Below are positions 1 through 6,512 of a stretch of DNA of 16,888 bases, in pieces. The stretch's first letter is position 1; the number at the start of each line of letters is the position of its first letter. The position numbers were made by a program, and so were the translations under genes. The stretch comes from JBOHRE01 sp050732635 (GTDB lineage Bacteria; Gemmatimonadota; Gemmatimonadetes; Longimicrobiales; RSA9), in contig JBOHRE010000072.1 of the NCBI GenBank assembly GCA_050732635.1, forward strand, positions 1-16,888, in the 5' to 3' direction. The notes beneath the pieces are model-generated. The model made no database searches, was not told where the DNA came from, and worked only from the letters and a program-made list of their open reading frames with translations.

Positions 1-353
1 GGCCGGGAGCGCGCGCCGCGGCGGGCATGGCGTTCGACCCCGCCGAGCCGCTGGTGCTCGAGTTCGCGCCGCCGCTGCGCGGACACCTGCGCATCGAGCT
101 GATACAGGGCGGCGACATCGTCGCGCGCGTGGGGGCGGACGCGGCGCGCTTCGCGTCCGAGCCCGACCGGCTGGTCGTCGAGATGCTCGCGCCCGACACC
201 TTCGAGCTGCGCGTCCCGAGCTCGGCCCGACGCGTGGAGGTGCGCGCGCGCGGCCGAGCCATCTTCCGCCTCGAGAGTGGCGTGATCTCGGCCGCCGCGC
301 GGCCCCGACCCGACGGGCGCTATGTCATCCCGCTCGAATCGGCCGGGGCATAG
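1..353 (+). CDS. Hypothetical protein, C-terminal part (5' end outside window)
   Basis: The frame is open from the first full codon of the window (position 3) to the TAG at 351-353, so this is probably the C-terminal part of a longer protein. An in-frame ATG at 27 has no convincing ribosome binding site. The visible part alternates hydrophobic and charged residues (for example LRIELIQGG, LRVPSSARRVEVRARG), which suggests a beta-sandwich or other beta-rich domain, and no catalytic motif is visible. The stop lies only 4 bases from the convergent stop of the next gene. In related genomes similar beta-rich tails follow an anti-sigma or FecR-like N-terminus, but nothing here proves that. No function is assigned. 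Confidence 0.6.
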   Translation, partial: PGARAAAGMAFDPAEPLVLEFAPPLRGHLRIELIQGGDIVARVGADAARFASEPDRLVVEMLAPDTFELRVPSSARRVEVRARGRAIFRLESGVISAAARPRPDGRYVIPLESAGA

Positions 354-357
354 GCGC

Positions 358-1122
358 TCAGCGCGTCCGGAACACGTGCTCGGTGATCGTCTTGTTGCCG
401 TTCTCGGCGATCGCCAGGACCTCGGCCTTGTACTCCGTGTCCCGCTCCATGAACTCGGCCGGAACCGTCAGGCGCGTGGCGTCCGGTCCCAGCAGCGCGC
501 TGAGCGTGAGCTCGCTCTCCTGGTTCTCGACGATCACCTCGTAGCCTTGTACTCCTGCGATCCGCCTCCACTCGATGACGGTGTTGTCGGCATCCACGAC
601 GTCGCCGTCGTCCGGCGTGAAGTCCGGCGCGGGCGGCAGGTCGTGCGAGAGCTCGGCGGTGCCGACGAGTAGGCCGCGCTCCACCGTTCGGCCGGTGAAG
701 CTGTACTCGCCCGCGGGGATCGCGGCGAGTACCTCGCCGGGCGAAGGCTCGGCGCTCTCGAAGCGAAGCTCCGTCAACCCGAGGTCGCCGAAGGAGTCGT
801 GCGCCCGAAAATCCAGAACCCGCCGTCCCGCCGGGTCCTTCGCGCGGACGCGGTCCCAGTCCTCCGCATCGAGGAAGACCTGCACGCCGAGATCGTCGTC
901 GGTGGAGTTGAACTCGAGAAAGATCTCGAGATCGGCGAATTCAACGCGCGGGGCCGGCCCCATCTGGGTCTCCCAGGCCTCGGCCTCCTGGAGACCGGCC
1001 GTGTGGCCGAGACGGTCGGTTTGCGCCTCGAGCGGCGACGACGCCTGATCGTCGCAACCTGACGCAACCAGGAGCAGCGTCATGAGCGGGGCCGCGGAGC
1101 GGATGTGGTGAAGGAAGCGCAC
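358..1122 (-). CDS. Secreted lipoprotein with fibronectin type III-like domain
   Basis: The frame stays open upstream to 1422, but the likely start is the GTG at 1122, because GGGAGGA lies about 5 bases upstream and an N-terminal lipoprotein signal follows directly (MTLLLVASGC, lipid-attachment Cys at residue 23). The mature protein is about 232 residues. An acidic middle part (EDWDRVRAKDPAGRRVLDF) is followed by a C-terminal region, about residues 165-254, with the rhythm of a fibronectin type III fold: the strand with WRRIAGVQGYEVIVEN and the late Tyr strand TEYKAEVLAIAENGNKT. Such domains usually mediate protein or polysaccharide contact at the cell surface. It is convergent with the gene before it. 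Upstream lies a degenerate toxin-antitoxin locus, so its promoter is probably within 1123-1290. Function beyond an exported binding protein is not known. Confidence 0.8.
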   Translation of the reverse strand: MRFLHHIRSAAPLMTLLLVASGCDDQASSPLEAQTDRLGHTAGLQEAEAWETQMGPAPRVEFADLEIFLEFNSTDDDLGVQVFLDAEDWDRVRAKDPAGRRVLDFRAHDSFGDLGLTELRFESAEPSPGEVLAAIPAGEYSFTGRTVERGLLVGTAELSHDLPPAPDFTPDDGDVVDADNTVIEWRRIAGVQGYEVIVENQESELTLSALLGPDATRLTVPAEFMERDTEYKAEVLAIAENGNKTITEHVFRTR

Positions 1123-1294
1123 GGGTTCCTCCCGGGCGAGGCGAGCGTTTGTCGGCCGGCGCTCGCTGAGCCGGTTCGTCCTCCACCGGGAGGAACCGGC
1201 CAGCCCCGCGCGTTGTGACGGGAGAGTCGAACGGCGCGGCGTTACCGCCGCGCGGGCCGCCAGGCGACCGCCCGGCCAACACTTGTCTCCCGCG

Positions 1295-1390
1295 CCGGAA
1301 GTGGTGGCTACCTTTGACGCGGAGCACGCGGAATCCGACCTTGCCGAGCGCCCGCAGGAGCTCGGTGCCGCTCGGTCGCGGCAGGCGGGG
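1295..1390 (-). pseudogene. hicA: hicA toxin relic (truncated)
   Basis: A reverse-strand frame reads LPRPSGTELLRALGKVGF then RVLRVKGSHHF, which is the N-terminal half of a HicA mRNA interferase (a double-stranded-RNA-binding-like fold). It includes the Gly-Ser-His-His segment carrying the catalytic His. After GSHHF the sequence no longer resembles HicA: the usual strand and VPVH segment are missing, and the frame runs into arginine/glycine-rich noise. No ATG or GTG directly precedes it. It lies downstream of the hicB relic in the usual antitoxin-toxin order. I infer a dead toxin fragment of about 31 codons. Confidence 0.75.
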
Positions 1391-1580
1391 CGCCAGCCGA
1401 CGATCACACGCCGCACCCCCACGAACTCCAGCGGCTACGCGGGCTCGCCGCGCTCCTCGAGGCAGAGCGCGATCGCCTCGCGGATGCGCGCGATCAGCTC
1501 GTCCAGCGAGCGCGCTTGGGTGTGGCAGCCGCGCAGCCCCGGCACGGAGGCCACGAGCCTCCGGATCACGATCGAGCGCG
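1391..1580 (-). pseudogene. hicB: hicB antitoxin relic with in-frame stop
   Basis: The reverse strand encodes LVASVPGLRGCHTQARSLDE followed by LIARIREAIALCLEERGEPA, the hallmark core of a HicB antitoxin (partial RNase H-like fold). A TAG stop at 1437-1435 then interrupts it, and the same frame continues with PLEFVGVRRVIV, the typical C-terminal end of short HicB proteins. Before the core, the expected first strand is shortened (IVIRRLVASV, lacking the usual acidic turn), and no start codon with a ribosome binding site is seen. The stop, the missing 5' part and the broken hicA downstream mark this as a decayed hicBA operon. The alternative, a functional antitoxin ending at the TAG, is unlikely without an intact toxin. 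Confidence 0.75.
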
Positions 1581-1631
1581 GCCGCGTGGGGGTCCTCGGC
1601 GTGAGTGCGAGGCGTGCGGCCCGACTCATCC

Positions 1632-1657
1632 GCCGCGACGTTTCCGCGGAAACGCGC
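1632..1657 (+). repeat. Palindromic interspersed element, copy 1
   Basis: Contains the perfect 16-bp palindrome CGTTTCCGCGGAAACG (1639-1654), preceded by GCCGCGA and followed by CGC. It is one of four copies in the window, all in the same orientation, and lies between the hicB relic and the HigA-like relic. Confidence 0.85.
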
Positions 1658-1692
1658 ACGTCGCCCGTGGCGGGACGTGGCGCGCGGATTGA

Positions 1693-1803
1693 CGTGAGAG
1701 TCGTGACCTCTCCAAGTCCCAGATCGAGGCACTGCACAGGTTCCTCGGCATTCCGACCGATGTATTGCTGGGGCTTTCCTCGGACGCGACACGCGGGCGG
1801 TGA
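1693..1803 (+). pseudogene. HigA-like (COG5499-type) antitoxin C-terminal relic
   Basis: A plus-strand frame of 36 codons, from after a TGA at 1690-1692 to the TGA at 1801-1803, reads RDLSKSQIEALHRFLGIP followed by TDVLLGLSS. This matches the last helix region of HigA-type XRE antitoxins of the COG5499 group, where an LS..I..LH..LGIP.DVL pattern is typical. The whole DNA-binding N-terminus is absent, so this is a 5'-truncated relic. It overlaps nothing else and ends 13 bases before the stop of the convergent SARP-type gene. The assignment rests on a short motif and is moderately sure. Confidence 0.5.
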
Positions 1804-1816
1804 ACCGCGGCTCTGA

Positions 1817-4405
1817 TCAGTTCCTGCCGCGAGCCAGCTCCTGAAATCCCGGGTGCGCACGGAGCGCATCGAAGGCGGGGTCTAGGTGTGGGCTTCCGTC
1901 CGGGGATTTGGCGGCGGTCGCGACACGTGACCCGCCGACGAAGGCGAAATCGAAGCCGTCGGCGAACGCGCGTCTGAGCAGCTCGATCGCTCGATCCGCG
2001 TTGCCGAGCTGCGCCGCGATGCGCGCCCGCTCGTACACGTGATGCCCGTAGTCGTAGGGCCGGTTGGTGTTCAGCACGCTGTCCGCGATGGCGGTTGCCG
2101 CTCGGTGGTCGCCGCGCCGCGCCAGCGCCACGGCCACGGACGCGCTGTAGTAGGGGTCGTCCGGGAGTTCGGCAGCGAGCGCGCGGAACGCCGCCTCGGC
2201 CGCGTGGAGGCTGTCGGCCCGGAGCAGCGTCGCCGCGTGATACCTGCGATGGCGTAGCAGCGTGGCCTGACTGTCCGGCAGGACGCGGTACCACGCGAGT
2301 GCCCGCAGCAGCACCTCGCAAGCCTCGCGTTCCTGGCCGTGCGCCCGCAGCTCGTCGGCCGCGCGGAGCATGATCTCACCCCCCGACCAGTTGGTGTCGG
2401 GTGCCATGTCTAGCGCCTCGTCGAGTCGCTCCCTCGCGTGCTGCACGCGGCCGAGCGCGATCAGTGCCCGCATCTCCCACAGCACCGGCTCCACCACATC
2501 GGGGTGTCGTTGCCTCGCCCGCTTCGCTTCGGCCAGCTCACGCGCGTGGCTCTCGATGCGGTGGAGCGCGTCCGTCAGGCGTCGGCGGGAAGCGAGCTGC
2601 CACATCGGATGGCGTTGCGCGTCGATGTCGATCGCGTCGCTCGCCTCGATGGTCTCGTGCGGGCGGTTGGCGCTCAACGCGTTGAGCACGACCTGCGCGT
2701 CAAAGCCCTCGGAGAACCGGTCCAGCGCCCGCGCGGCTTCGAGCGCGCCCACACGATCGCCGCGGACCTCCGCTTCGGCCCACTGCAGCAGCAGCCGCTC
2801 GAGCGCGGGCAGGCGCTCGCGCGAGGCGGCCAGCAGGCGGATGAGGGAGTCCGCCTGCGCGTGCGCGCGCAGATTCAGACTCTCGAGCGCAGCCATGAAC
2901 AGCGCGGGCGTGAACGACGTGTCGAGCGCGAATGCCTGGAGGAAGTAGTCCAGCGACTGCTGCCAGCGCATGCGGCCGCGCTCATCCAATCCGGCGGCGA
3001 ACGCCTGGTACGCCTCGTAGCTGGGCGCACGAAGGGCGGTCTGCATCCCTGGAAGTCGCGCGTCGAACTGGAAGGCGACGGCGCCCACCGTCCTGCGACG
3101 CAGCTCATCGATGGCCGGCATGGGATCGCTCTGCGGAGCGCGTACTCCGTCGACCGCATGCAGCAGACGGCCGCGGCGCACGTCGATGACCTGTGCCTGG
3201 AACTCGAGGTCGGACCCCCGCGGATAATAGCTTCCCACCACCGCGATACTCGCCCCTACCTCCTGCGCGAGAGCCCGCGTCCGGTCCGCGGCGCTTTGCG
3301 AGCGCGCCTCCTCCGGGAGGTCCCGAAGAAGCTGTAGCGCCTGCAGGCTGGGAACGACCTCCACCACGTCGGTCCGGGCGAGGCCCTGCACGATCCAGTC
3401 GGCGGCGATCTTGCCGACCGGCTCGAGCGACGTGTCCCTAGTCTGGTTCTCGAACGGGATCACGAGGATGCGACGCGGCTCGAGATCGTCGCCCCGTGCT
3501 GCGGCGATGGCGACTGCGCCGCCGGCGAGCAGCAGCAGCGCGCCCGCCGCCGCGAGGCTGCCAATGCCGGGAACCCGGCGACGCCGGTGCGGCGTCGGGG
3601 CGACGTCGCCCTCCGAAACGACGTCGATCGGCACGGCCGCGACCGGGCGCGCCGCCGGTGCGAGTCGCGGCAGCTCGTTCGGCGTGGCCCGGGCGCGAAT
3701 CCCCTCCACAGCGGACTGCGTTTCGGGCGACGGCTCGACCTCGAGCTCGTCGCGCAGCCGCGTCGCGAACACCTCGTACTCGCGCACTGCGCTCGCCCGG
3801 TCTCCCGAGCGGTCGAGCAGCTCGAGCAGGCGGCGGAACGCAGCCTCGTCGTAGGGTGCCGAAGCGAGCGCGCGACGAGCCCAATGCACGGCGCCGCCGA
3901 GGTCCCCGTCTGCTTCGCAGCCCGCCGCGAGTCGCCACGCAGCGCCGCGGGCCAGCTCCTGCAACCTGCTCCGCTCCGCGTCCAGCCAGCGCTCGAAGAG
4001 CGGCGCCTCCGAGAGGAAGAGACCCTCCAGCAGCTCGCCCTGATACAGCGCGAGAGCCTCGCGGTCGGCTCCGGCGGCGATCCGCTCCTCGTACGCGACC
4101 ACGTCGCACCACACGCGCGAGGAATCGACGCCGATCTCGTCCTGGCCACGGCTGCACAGCACGTCACTGCCCAAACGGCGGCGCAGGAACCGGATCGCCT
4201 GATTCAGTGCTTCCCGCGCGTGCGCGGTGTCGGATTCCGGCCAGAAGAGCGCCAGGAGCACATCCCTGCGCTGGAATCCGCGGGGGCGCGCCAGAGCGAG
4301 GTAGGCCAGCAGGGCGAGCCGTTTGGGCTGCGCGAGCACGGGATCCAGGGTCTCGCCCTGCGTGTCGCGCAACTCGAGTGGGCCCAGCGTGCGGAGCTGA
4401 ATCAA
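1817..4405 (-). CDS. Membrane-anchored SARP/BTAD-family regulator with TPR sensor region
   Basis: An 862-residue multidomain regulator. Residues 1-95 form an OmpR/SARP-type winged helix (LGPLELRDTQGE at the N-terminus, then LALLAYLAL and the recognition region EALNQAIRFLRRRLG). Residues 97-240 are a bacterial transcriptional activator domain (BTAD) of helical repeats ending in LRDELEVEPSPET. A proline/arginine linker leads to one membrane helix at about 280-303 (LAAAGALLLLAGGAVAIAAA). Outside the membrane, residues 311-430 resemble a TolB-N/FlgO-like fold (ILVIPFENQTRD, GASIAVVGSYY), followed by TPR-like helices to the end. The layout is like CadC: DNA binding inside, sensing outside. The start is TTG at 4405 with AGAGG five bases upstream; no better in-frame start was seen. 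The gene is divergent from a lipoprotein gene, and the shared region holds three 11-bp-spaced heptamers, which suggests autoregulation or control of the neighbour. Confidence 0.88.
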   Translation of the reverse strand: MIQLRTLGPLELRDTQGETLDPVLAQPKRLALLAYLALARPRGFQRRDVLLALFWPESDTAHAREALNQAIRFLRRRLGSDVLCSRGQDEIGVDSSRVWCDVVAYEERIAAGADREALALYQGELLEGLFLSEAPLFERWLDAERSRLQELARGAAWRLAAGCEADGDLGGAVHWARRALASAPYDEAAFRRLLELLDRSGDRASAVREYEVFATRLRDELEVEPSPETQSAVEGIRARATPNELPRLAPAARPVAAVPIDVVSEGDVAPTPHRRRRVPGIGSLAAAGALLLLAGGAVAIAAARGDDLEPRRILVIPFENQTRDTSLEPVGKIAADWIVQGLARTDVVEVVPSLQALQLLRDLPEEARSQSAADRTRALAQEVGASIAVVGSYYPRGSDLEFQAQVIDVRRGRLLHAVDGVRAPQSDPMPAIDELRRRTVGAVAFQFDARLPGMQTALRAPSYEAYQAFAAGLDERGRMRWQQSLDYFLQAFALDTSFTPALFMAALESLNLRAHAQADSLIRLLAASRERLPALERLLLQWAEAEVRGDRVGALEAARALDRFSEGFDAQVVLNALSANRPHETIEASDAIDIDAQRHPMWQLASRRRLTDALHRIESHARELAEAKRARQRHPDVVEPVLWEMRALIALGRVQHARERLDEALDMAPDTNWSGGEIMLRAADELRAHGQEREACEVLLRALAWYRVLPDSQATLLRHRRYHAATLLRADSLHAAEAAFRALAAELPDDPYYSASVAVALARRGDHRAATAIADSVLNTNRPYDYGHHVYERARIAAQLGNADRAIELLRRAFADGFDFAFVGGSRVATAAKSPDGSPHLDPAFDALRAHPGFQELARGRN

Positions 4406-4441
4406 CTCGACCTCTGCGGGGCGGCCGCACCGGGCCGCGCT

Positions 4442-4470
4442 GGATCACCTGCGGATCACCACCGGATCAC
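4442..4470. promoter_or_regulatory. Three heptameric direct repeats at 11-bp pitch (SARP-type operator)
   Basis: GGATCAC occurs at 4442, 4453 and 4464, an exact 11-bp period (GTGATCC on the minus strand). SARP regulators such as ActII-ORF4 and DnrI are known to bind heptameric direct repeats spaced 11 bp apart so that they face one side of the helix. The array begins 37 bp upstream of the SARP-type gene start, in the divergent promoter region. Which gene it controls cannot be decided, as no clear -10 hexamer is seen on either side. Confidence 0.7.
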
Positions 4471-4477
4471 GCAGGCG

Positions 4478-4496
4478 CATCAGGTTTGTCCTGATG
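4478..4496. promoter_or_regulatory. Inverted repeat, possible operator
   Basis: A perfect 7-bp dyad, CATCAGG-TTTGT-CCTGATG, sits 8 bp beyond the heptamer array and 91 bp before the lipoprotein start at 4588. It could be a second operator or a hairpin in the lipoprotein leader. Confidence 0.5.
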
Positions 4497-4587
4497 AATC
4501 TAGGCGCGCCATCGGGCCTCGCACAACGGAGTGCATGTGCCTCGGGGCGCAGTCTGGCGGCACGTCCGCTTCGCAGGAGGTGAGTCC

Positions 4588-4980
4588 ATGCGTTCCCTTT
4601 GGGCTGCTCTGCTATTGGCAGGTACGGTGCTGAGCGCGTGCACCAGCGCGCCTCGGTCGCAATCCGCTTCCGCAGAGCTGGGTGTCAGAGTGCTCGCGGC
4701 CGACGAGATCGCCGCCGCACACGTGGCAACGGCCTACCAGGCCGTGACAGCGCTGCGGCCGCAGTTCCTGCGCTGGACGCGCGGCCCCGAGGACGAGCTG
4801 CACCGGCTGGTGGTCTACTTGGACGGAATCCGCGTCGGTGGCGTGGAAGAGCTGGAGCGCATACCCGCGCTGTCGGTGTCCCAGATCCGCTTCCTCACGG
4901 CATGGAAAGCCAGCGCGCTGTACGGTCCCGGCCACCCACTCGGGGCACTGGACGTCCGCACGAGCGCGGGATGGAGATAG
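4588..4980 (+). CDS. Small lipoprotein with TonB-receptor plug-like domain
   Basis: The start is the ATG at 4588, with a strong GGAGGTG Shine-Dalgarno sequence 6 bases upstream; an ATG at 4531 is in frame but has no ribosome binding site and would precede the signal peptide. The 130-residue product begins with a lipoprotein signal (LLLAGTVLSAC, Cys18). Its C-terminal half (LVVYLDGIRVGGVEELERIP, then a strand with IRFLTAWKASALYGPGHP and LDVRTSAG) follows the pattern of the plug domain of TonB-dependent receptors: the conserved hydrophobic-D-G-hydrophobic strand, the helix before the IP turn, and the final YG.G...G.L.V.T segment. There is no barrel, so it is a stand-alone plug-like lipoprotein, a type seen in TonB-rich bacteria. 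It is divergent from the membrane SARP-type regulator, its most likely controller. Role unknown. Confidence 0.8.
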   Translation: MRSLWAALLLAGTVLSACTSAPRSQSASAELGVRVLAADEIAAAHVATAYQAVTALRPQFLRWTRGPEDELHRLVVYLDGIRVGGVEELERIPALSVSQIRFLTAWKASALYGPGHPLGALDVRTSAGWR

Positions 4981-5011
4981 GCCGGCGAATTGCGTGCGGG
5001 ACCGCCGCGGC

Positions 5012-5037
5012 GCCGTGACGTTTCCGCGGAAACGCGC
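5012..5037 (+). repeat. Palindromic interspersed element, copy 2
   Basis: CGTTTCCGCGGAAACG at 5019-5034, preceded by GCCGTGA and followed by CGCAC as in copy 1. It lies between the convergent stops of the plug-like lipoprotein gene and the PIN toxin gene. Confidence 0.85.
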
Positions 5038-5112
5038 ACGCCGCGCGACGCCGGCGTCTTCGGTGTGCGTGCGGCGACGACCCGCCGCTCAGACAACGCG
5101 CGAGTTGACGTG

Positions 5113-5541
5113 TCAGAACCGCTCCGGGAGCACCTTGAAGCCCTGGGCGTGAGCCACGCTGGCGAGCCGCTCGTCGAGAGTGACGAAGTCGGCGGCAGCG
5201 GGTTCCCCGGCCCAGCTCAATCCCGCCGCGAGTTGCAGCGCGTCGGCCGCCCGCAGCGGGTGGAATCGGAGCAGTTCGCCGGCCCGCGAGCGCAGCGGGT
5301 CGGACGGCAGGAGCTCGAGCCAGGTGGCCCGCGCGTGGTCCAGCCGCTTCCGCGCCGTCAATTCCTCGCCGGGGGTGATCACACCCTCCCGGCGTGAACG
5401 GCCAAAGGCGCTCCAGCATTCAACCGGCGTGCTCCACCAATAGGCCACGGCCGGATCCGACGCCAGCAAGGCGTCGACGTGCGCGGTGGCGTCTTGCTCC
5501 AGGAACAACGGAACCACCGCCGAGGAATCCCAGAACCTCAC
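5113..5541 (-). CDS. vapC: VapC-like PIN-domain toxin (ribonuclease)
   Basis: A 142-residue PIN-domain protein, predicted to be a Mg2+-dependent endoribonuclease that blocks translation when free of its antitoxin. The four acidic metal ligands are in place: Asp5 (FWDSSAVVPLF), Glu41 (STPVECWSAF), Asp100 (LRAADALQLA) and Asp123 (FVTLDERLA). Length is normal for the family. The start is a GTG at 5541 that overlaps the antitoxin stop by 4 bases (GTGA), so translation is probably coupled. It is the second gene of a two-gene operon and is very likely functional as nothing in it is broken. The next gene downstream is convergent, with a palindromic element in the 132-bp gap. Confidence 0.92.
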   Translation of the reverse strand: MRFWDSSAVVPLFLEQDATAHVDALLASDPAVAYWWSTPVECWSAFGRSRREGVITPGEELTARKRLDHARATWLELLPSDPLRSRAGELLRFHPLRAADALQLAAGLSWAGEPAAADFVTLDERLASVAHAQGFKVLPERF

Positions 5542-5828
5542 CGTTCGTCCGCTCGCTCCTCGAGCAGCGCTGTCAGACTTCGGCCCTGCGGGTCAAGCGG
5601 CCGCGGCCGCTTCCAGAAATCGCGCGGCAGCTCGCCACTCGGCGGCCGCGCCAAACCCTCGGCCACCAGTCGCCGCACCCGCTCGTCGAGTCCGGTGCCG
5701 GCGGCGATCGGACCCAGACGCGCAACCGGCCGCCCGCGGTCCGTGACCACGATCTCCTCACCCCGCCGGACCAGCCGCAGATAATGGCTCAGCCGCGCCT
5801 TCAGCTCGGCAATGGACGTCGTACGCAT
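5538..5828 (-). CDS. vapB: Phd/YefM-family antitoxin
   Basis: A 96-residue antitoxin. The N-terminus (MRTTSIAELKARLSHYLRLV then RRGEEIVVTDRGRPVARLGP) is the Phd/YefM DNA-binding fold, and the C-terminal tail (ELPRDFWKRPRPLDPQGRSL) is the flexible part that binds and blocks the PIN toxin. It starts at ATG 5828 with GAGGAGG about 4 bases upstream. It overlaps the toxin gene by 4 bases. The promoter just upstream contains a dyad across the -10 box, as expected for a TA operon repressed by its own antitoxin. The symbol vapB is used loosely, since the fold is Phd-like, not AbrB- or RHH-like. Confidence 0.9.
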   Translation of the reverse strand: MRTTSIAELKARLSHYLRLVRRGEEIVVTDRGRPVARLGPIAAGTGLDERVRRLVAEGLARPPSGELPRDFWKRPRPLDPQGRSLTALLEERADER

Positions 5829-5847
5829 ACGCCCTCCTCGAGGCTCA

Positions 5848-5882
5848 TGACCATTATAGTCACGAAGCCCGCAGCTTGTCCA
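5848..5882 (-). promoter_or_regulatory. Promoter and operator of the Phd/PIN operon
   Basis: On the minus strand: -35 TGGACA (5882-5877), an 18-bp spacer, and a perfect -10 TATAAT (5858-5853), 24 bp before the antitoxin ATG. A dyad TGAC-N7-GTCA (5848-5862) spans the -10 box and is the best candidate for the autorepression operator. Confidence 0.75.
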
Positions 5883-5996
5883 GTTACGGATCCACCGCTC
5901 CTTCGGCGGCAGCCCGGACGTTCACAGTGACGGTCCAGCCGTACGTTGTGAGCGGGCCCCAGGCGGTACCATAGCCGGATCGGTGGACTGCGACCG

Positions 5997-6022
5997 GCCG
6001 TGGCGTTTCCGCGGCAACGCGC
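5997..6022 (+). repeat. Palindromic interspersed element, copy 3
   Basis: CGTTTCCGCGGCAACG at 6004-6019, one base off the perfect palindrome, with the shared GCCGTGG left flank and CGC right flank. Confidence 0.8.
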
Positions 6023-6035
6023 GTCCGCTTGTCGA

Positions 6036-6061
6036 GCCGCCACGTTTCCGCGGAAGCGCGC
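6036..6061 (+). repeat. Palindromic interspersed element, copy 4
   Basis: CGTTTCCGCGGAAGCG at 6043-6058, preceded by GCCGCCA and followed by CGC. It starts 39 bp after copy 3, forming a same-orientation tandem pair between the Phd/PIN promoter and the DUF899 relic. Confidence 0.8.
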
Positions 6062-6085
6062 GCTCGGTTGCCGCGCTTCCCCCGG

Positions 6086-6475
6086 TCACGAATTCGCCAG
6101 CTGCTCCTGCCAATCGGTCGGGCGTCCCGCGGGCGTGAGGTCGAACAGGTTCCAGAGCGGCTCGAGGTCCCGACGTGGCGGGGATCCTGCCCCGGGTCGG
6201 CGGTCGCGTGCAGCAGCTCCGAGCCCCAGAAGTGGCGGATCGTGTCGCCGTCGCGCTGGAAGACGTTCAGCATCGGCATCTGGGACCCGTCCGCCGTCTC
6301 GCCGTGATAATCGCGGTTGTAGGTGTTGGTGGCCGAGGACAGCAGCGGCAGCCGCCGCCACCCGCGCTCCTCGGCGAAGCTGAGGATCTGGGCAGCGGGC
6401 TCCTGGCGATCACCACGAGGTTGAGACGCTGCGCGCGTGCTCGGCGGCGCCATCGAGCTGATCGAGGATCAATGC
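6086..6475 (-). pseudogene. DUF899 (thioredoxin-like) relic with frameshifts
   Basis: Three reverse-strand frames must be joined to read one DUF899 C-terminal domain. The first gives ILDQLDGAAEHA, the second NLVVIARSPLP, the third ILSFAEERGWRRLPLLSSAT, NTYNRDYHGE and MLNVFQRDGDTIRHFWGSE up to GQDPRHVG. After a further shift near 6170, a frame reads EPLWNLFDLTPAGRPTDWQ and stops at 6086-6088. The motifs NTYNRDYH, IRHFWG and LWNLFDLTP are family signatures. The N-terminal part of the roughly 230-250-residue family is absent. Frame breaks are near 6440, 6405 and 6170. The next gene upstream (HNH) ends at 6513 on the same strand. This is a pseudogene unless the assembly has repeated indels here. 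Confidence 0.85.
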
Positions 6476-6512
6476 GGCCCGCGGTACGCGACCTGCGCCC
6501 CCAGCGGCGCTC

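Noticed and set aside
1435..1437. TAG in hicB as a recoded (pyrrolysine or suppressed) codon
   Set aside because: The 5' part of hicB is also defective and hicA is truncated, so ordinary decay explains it.
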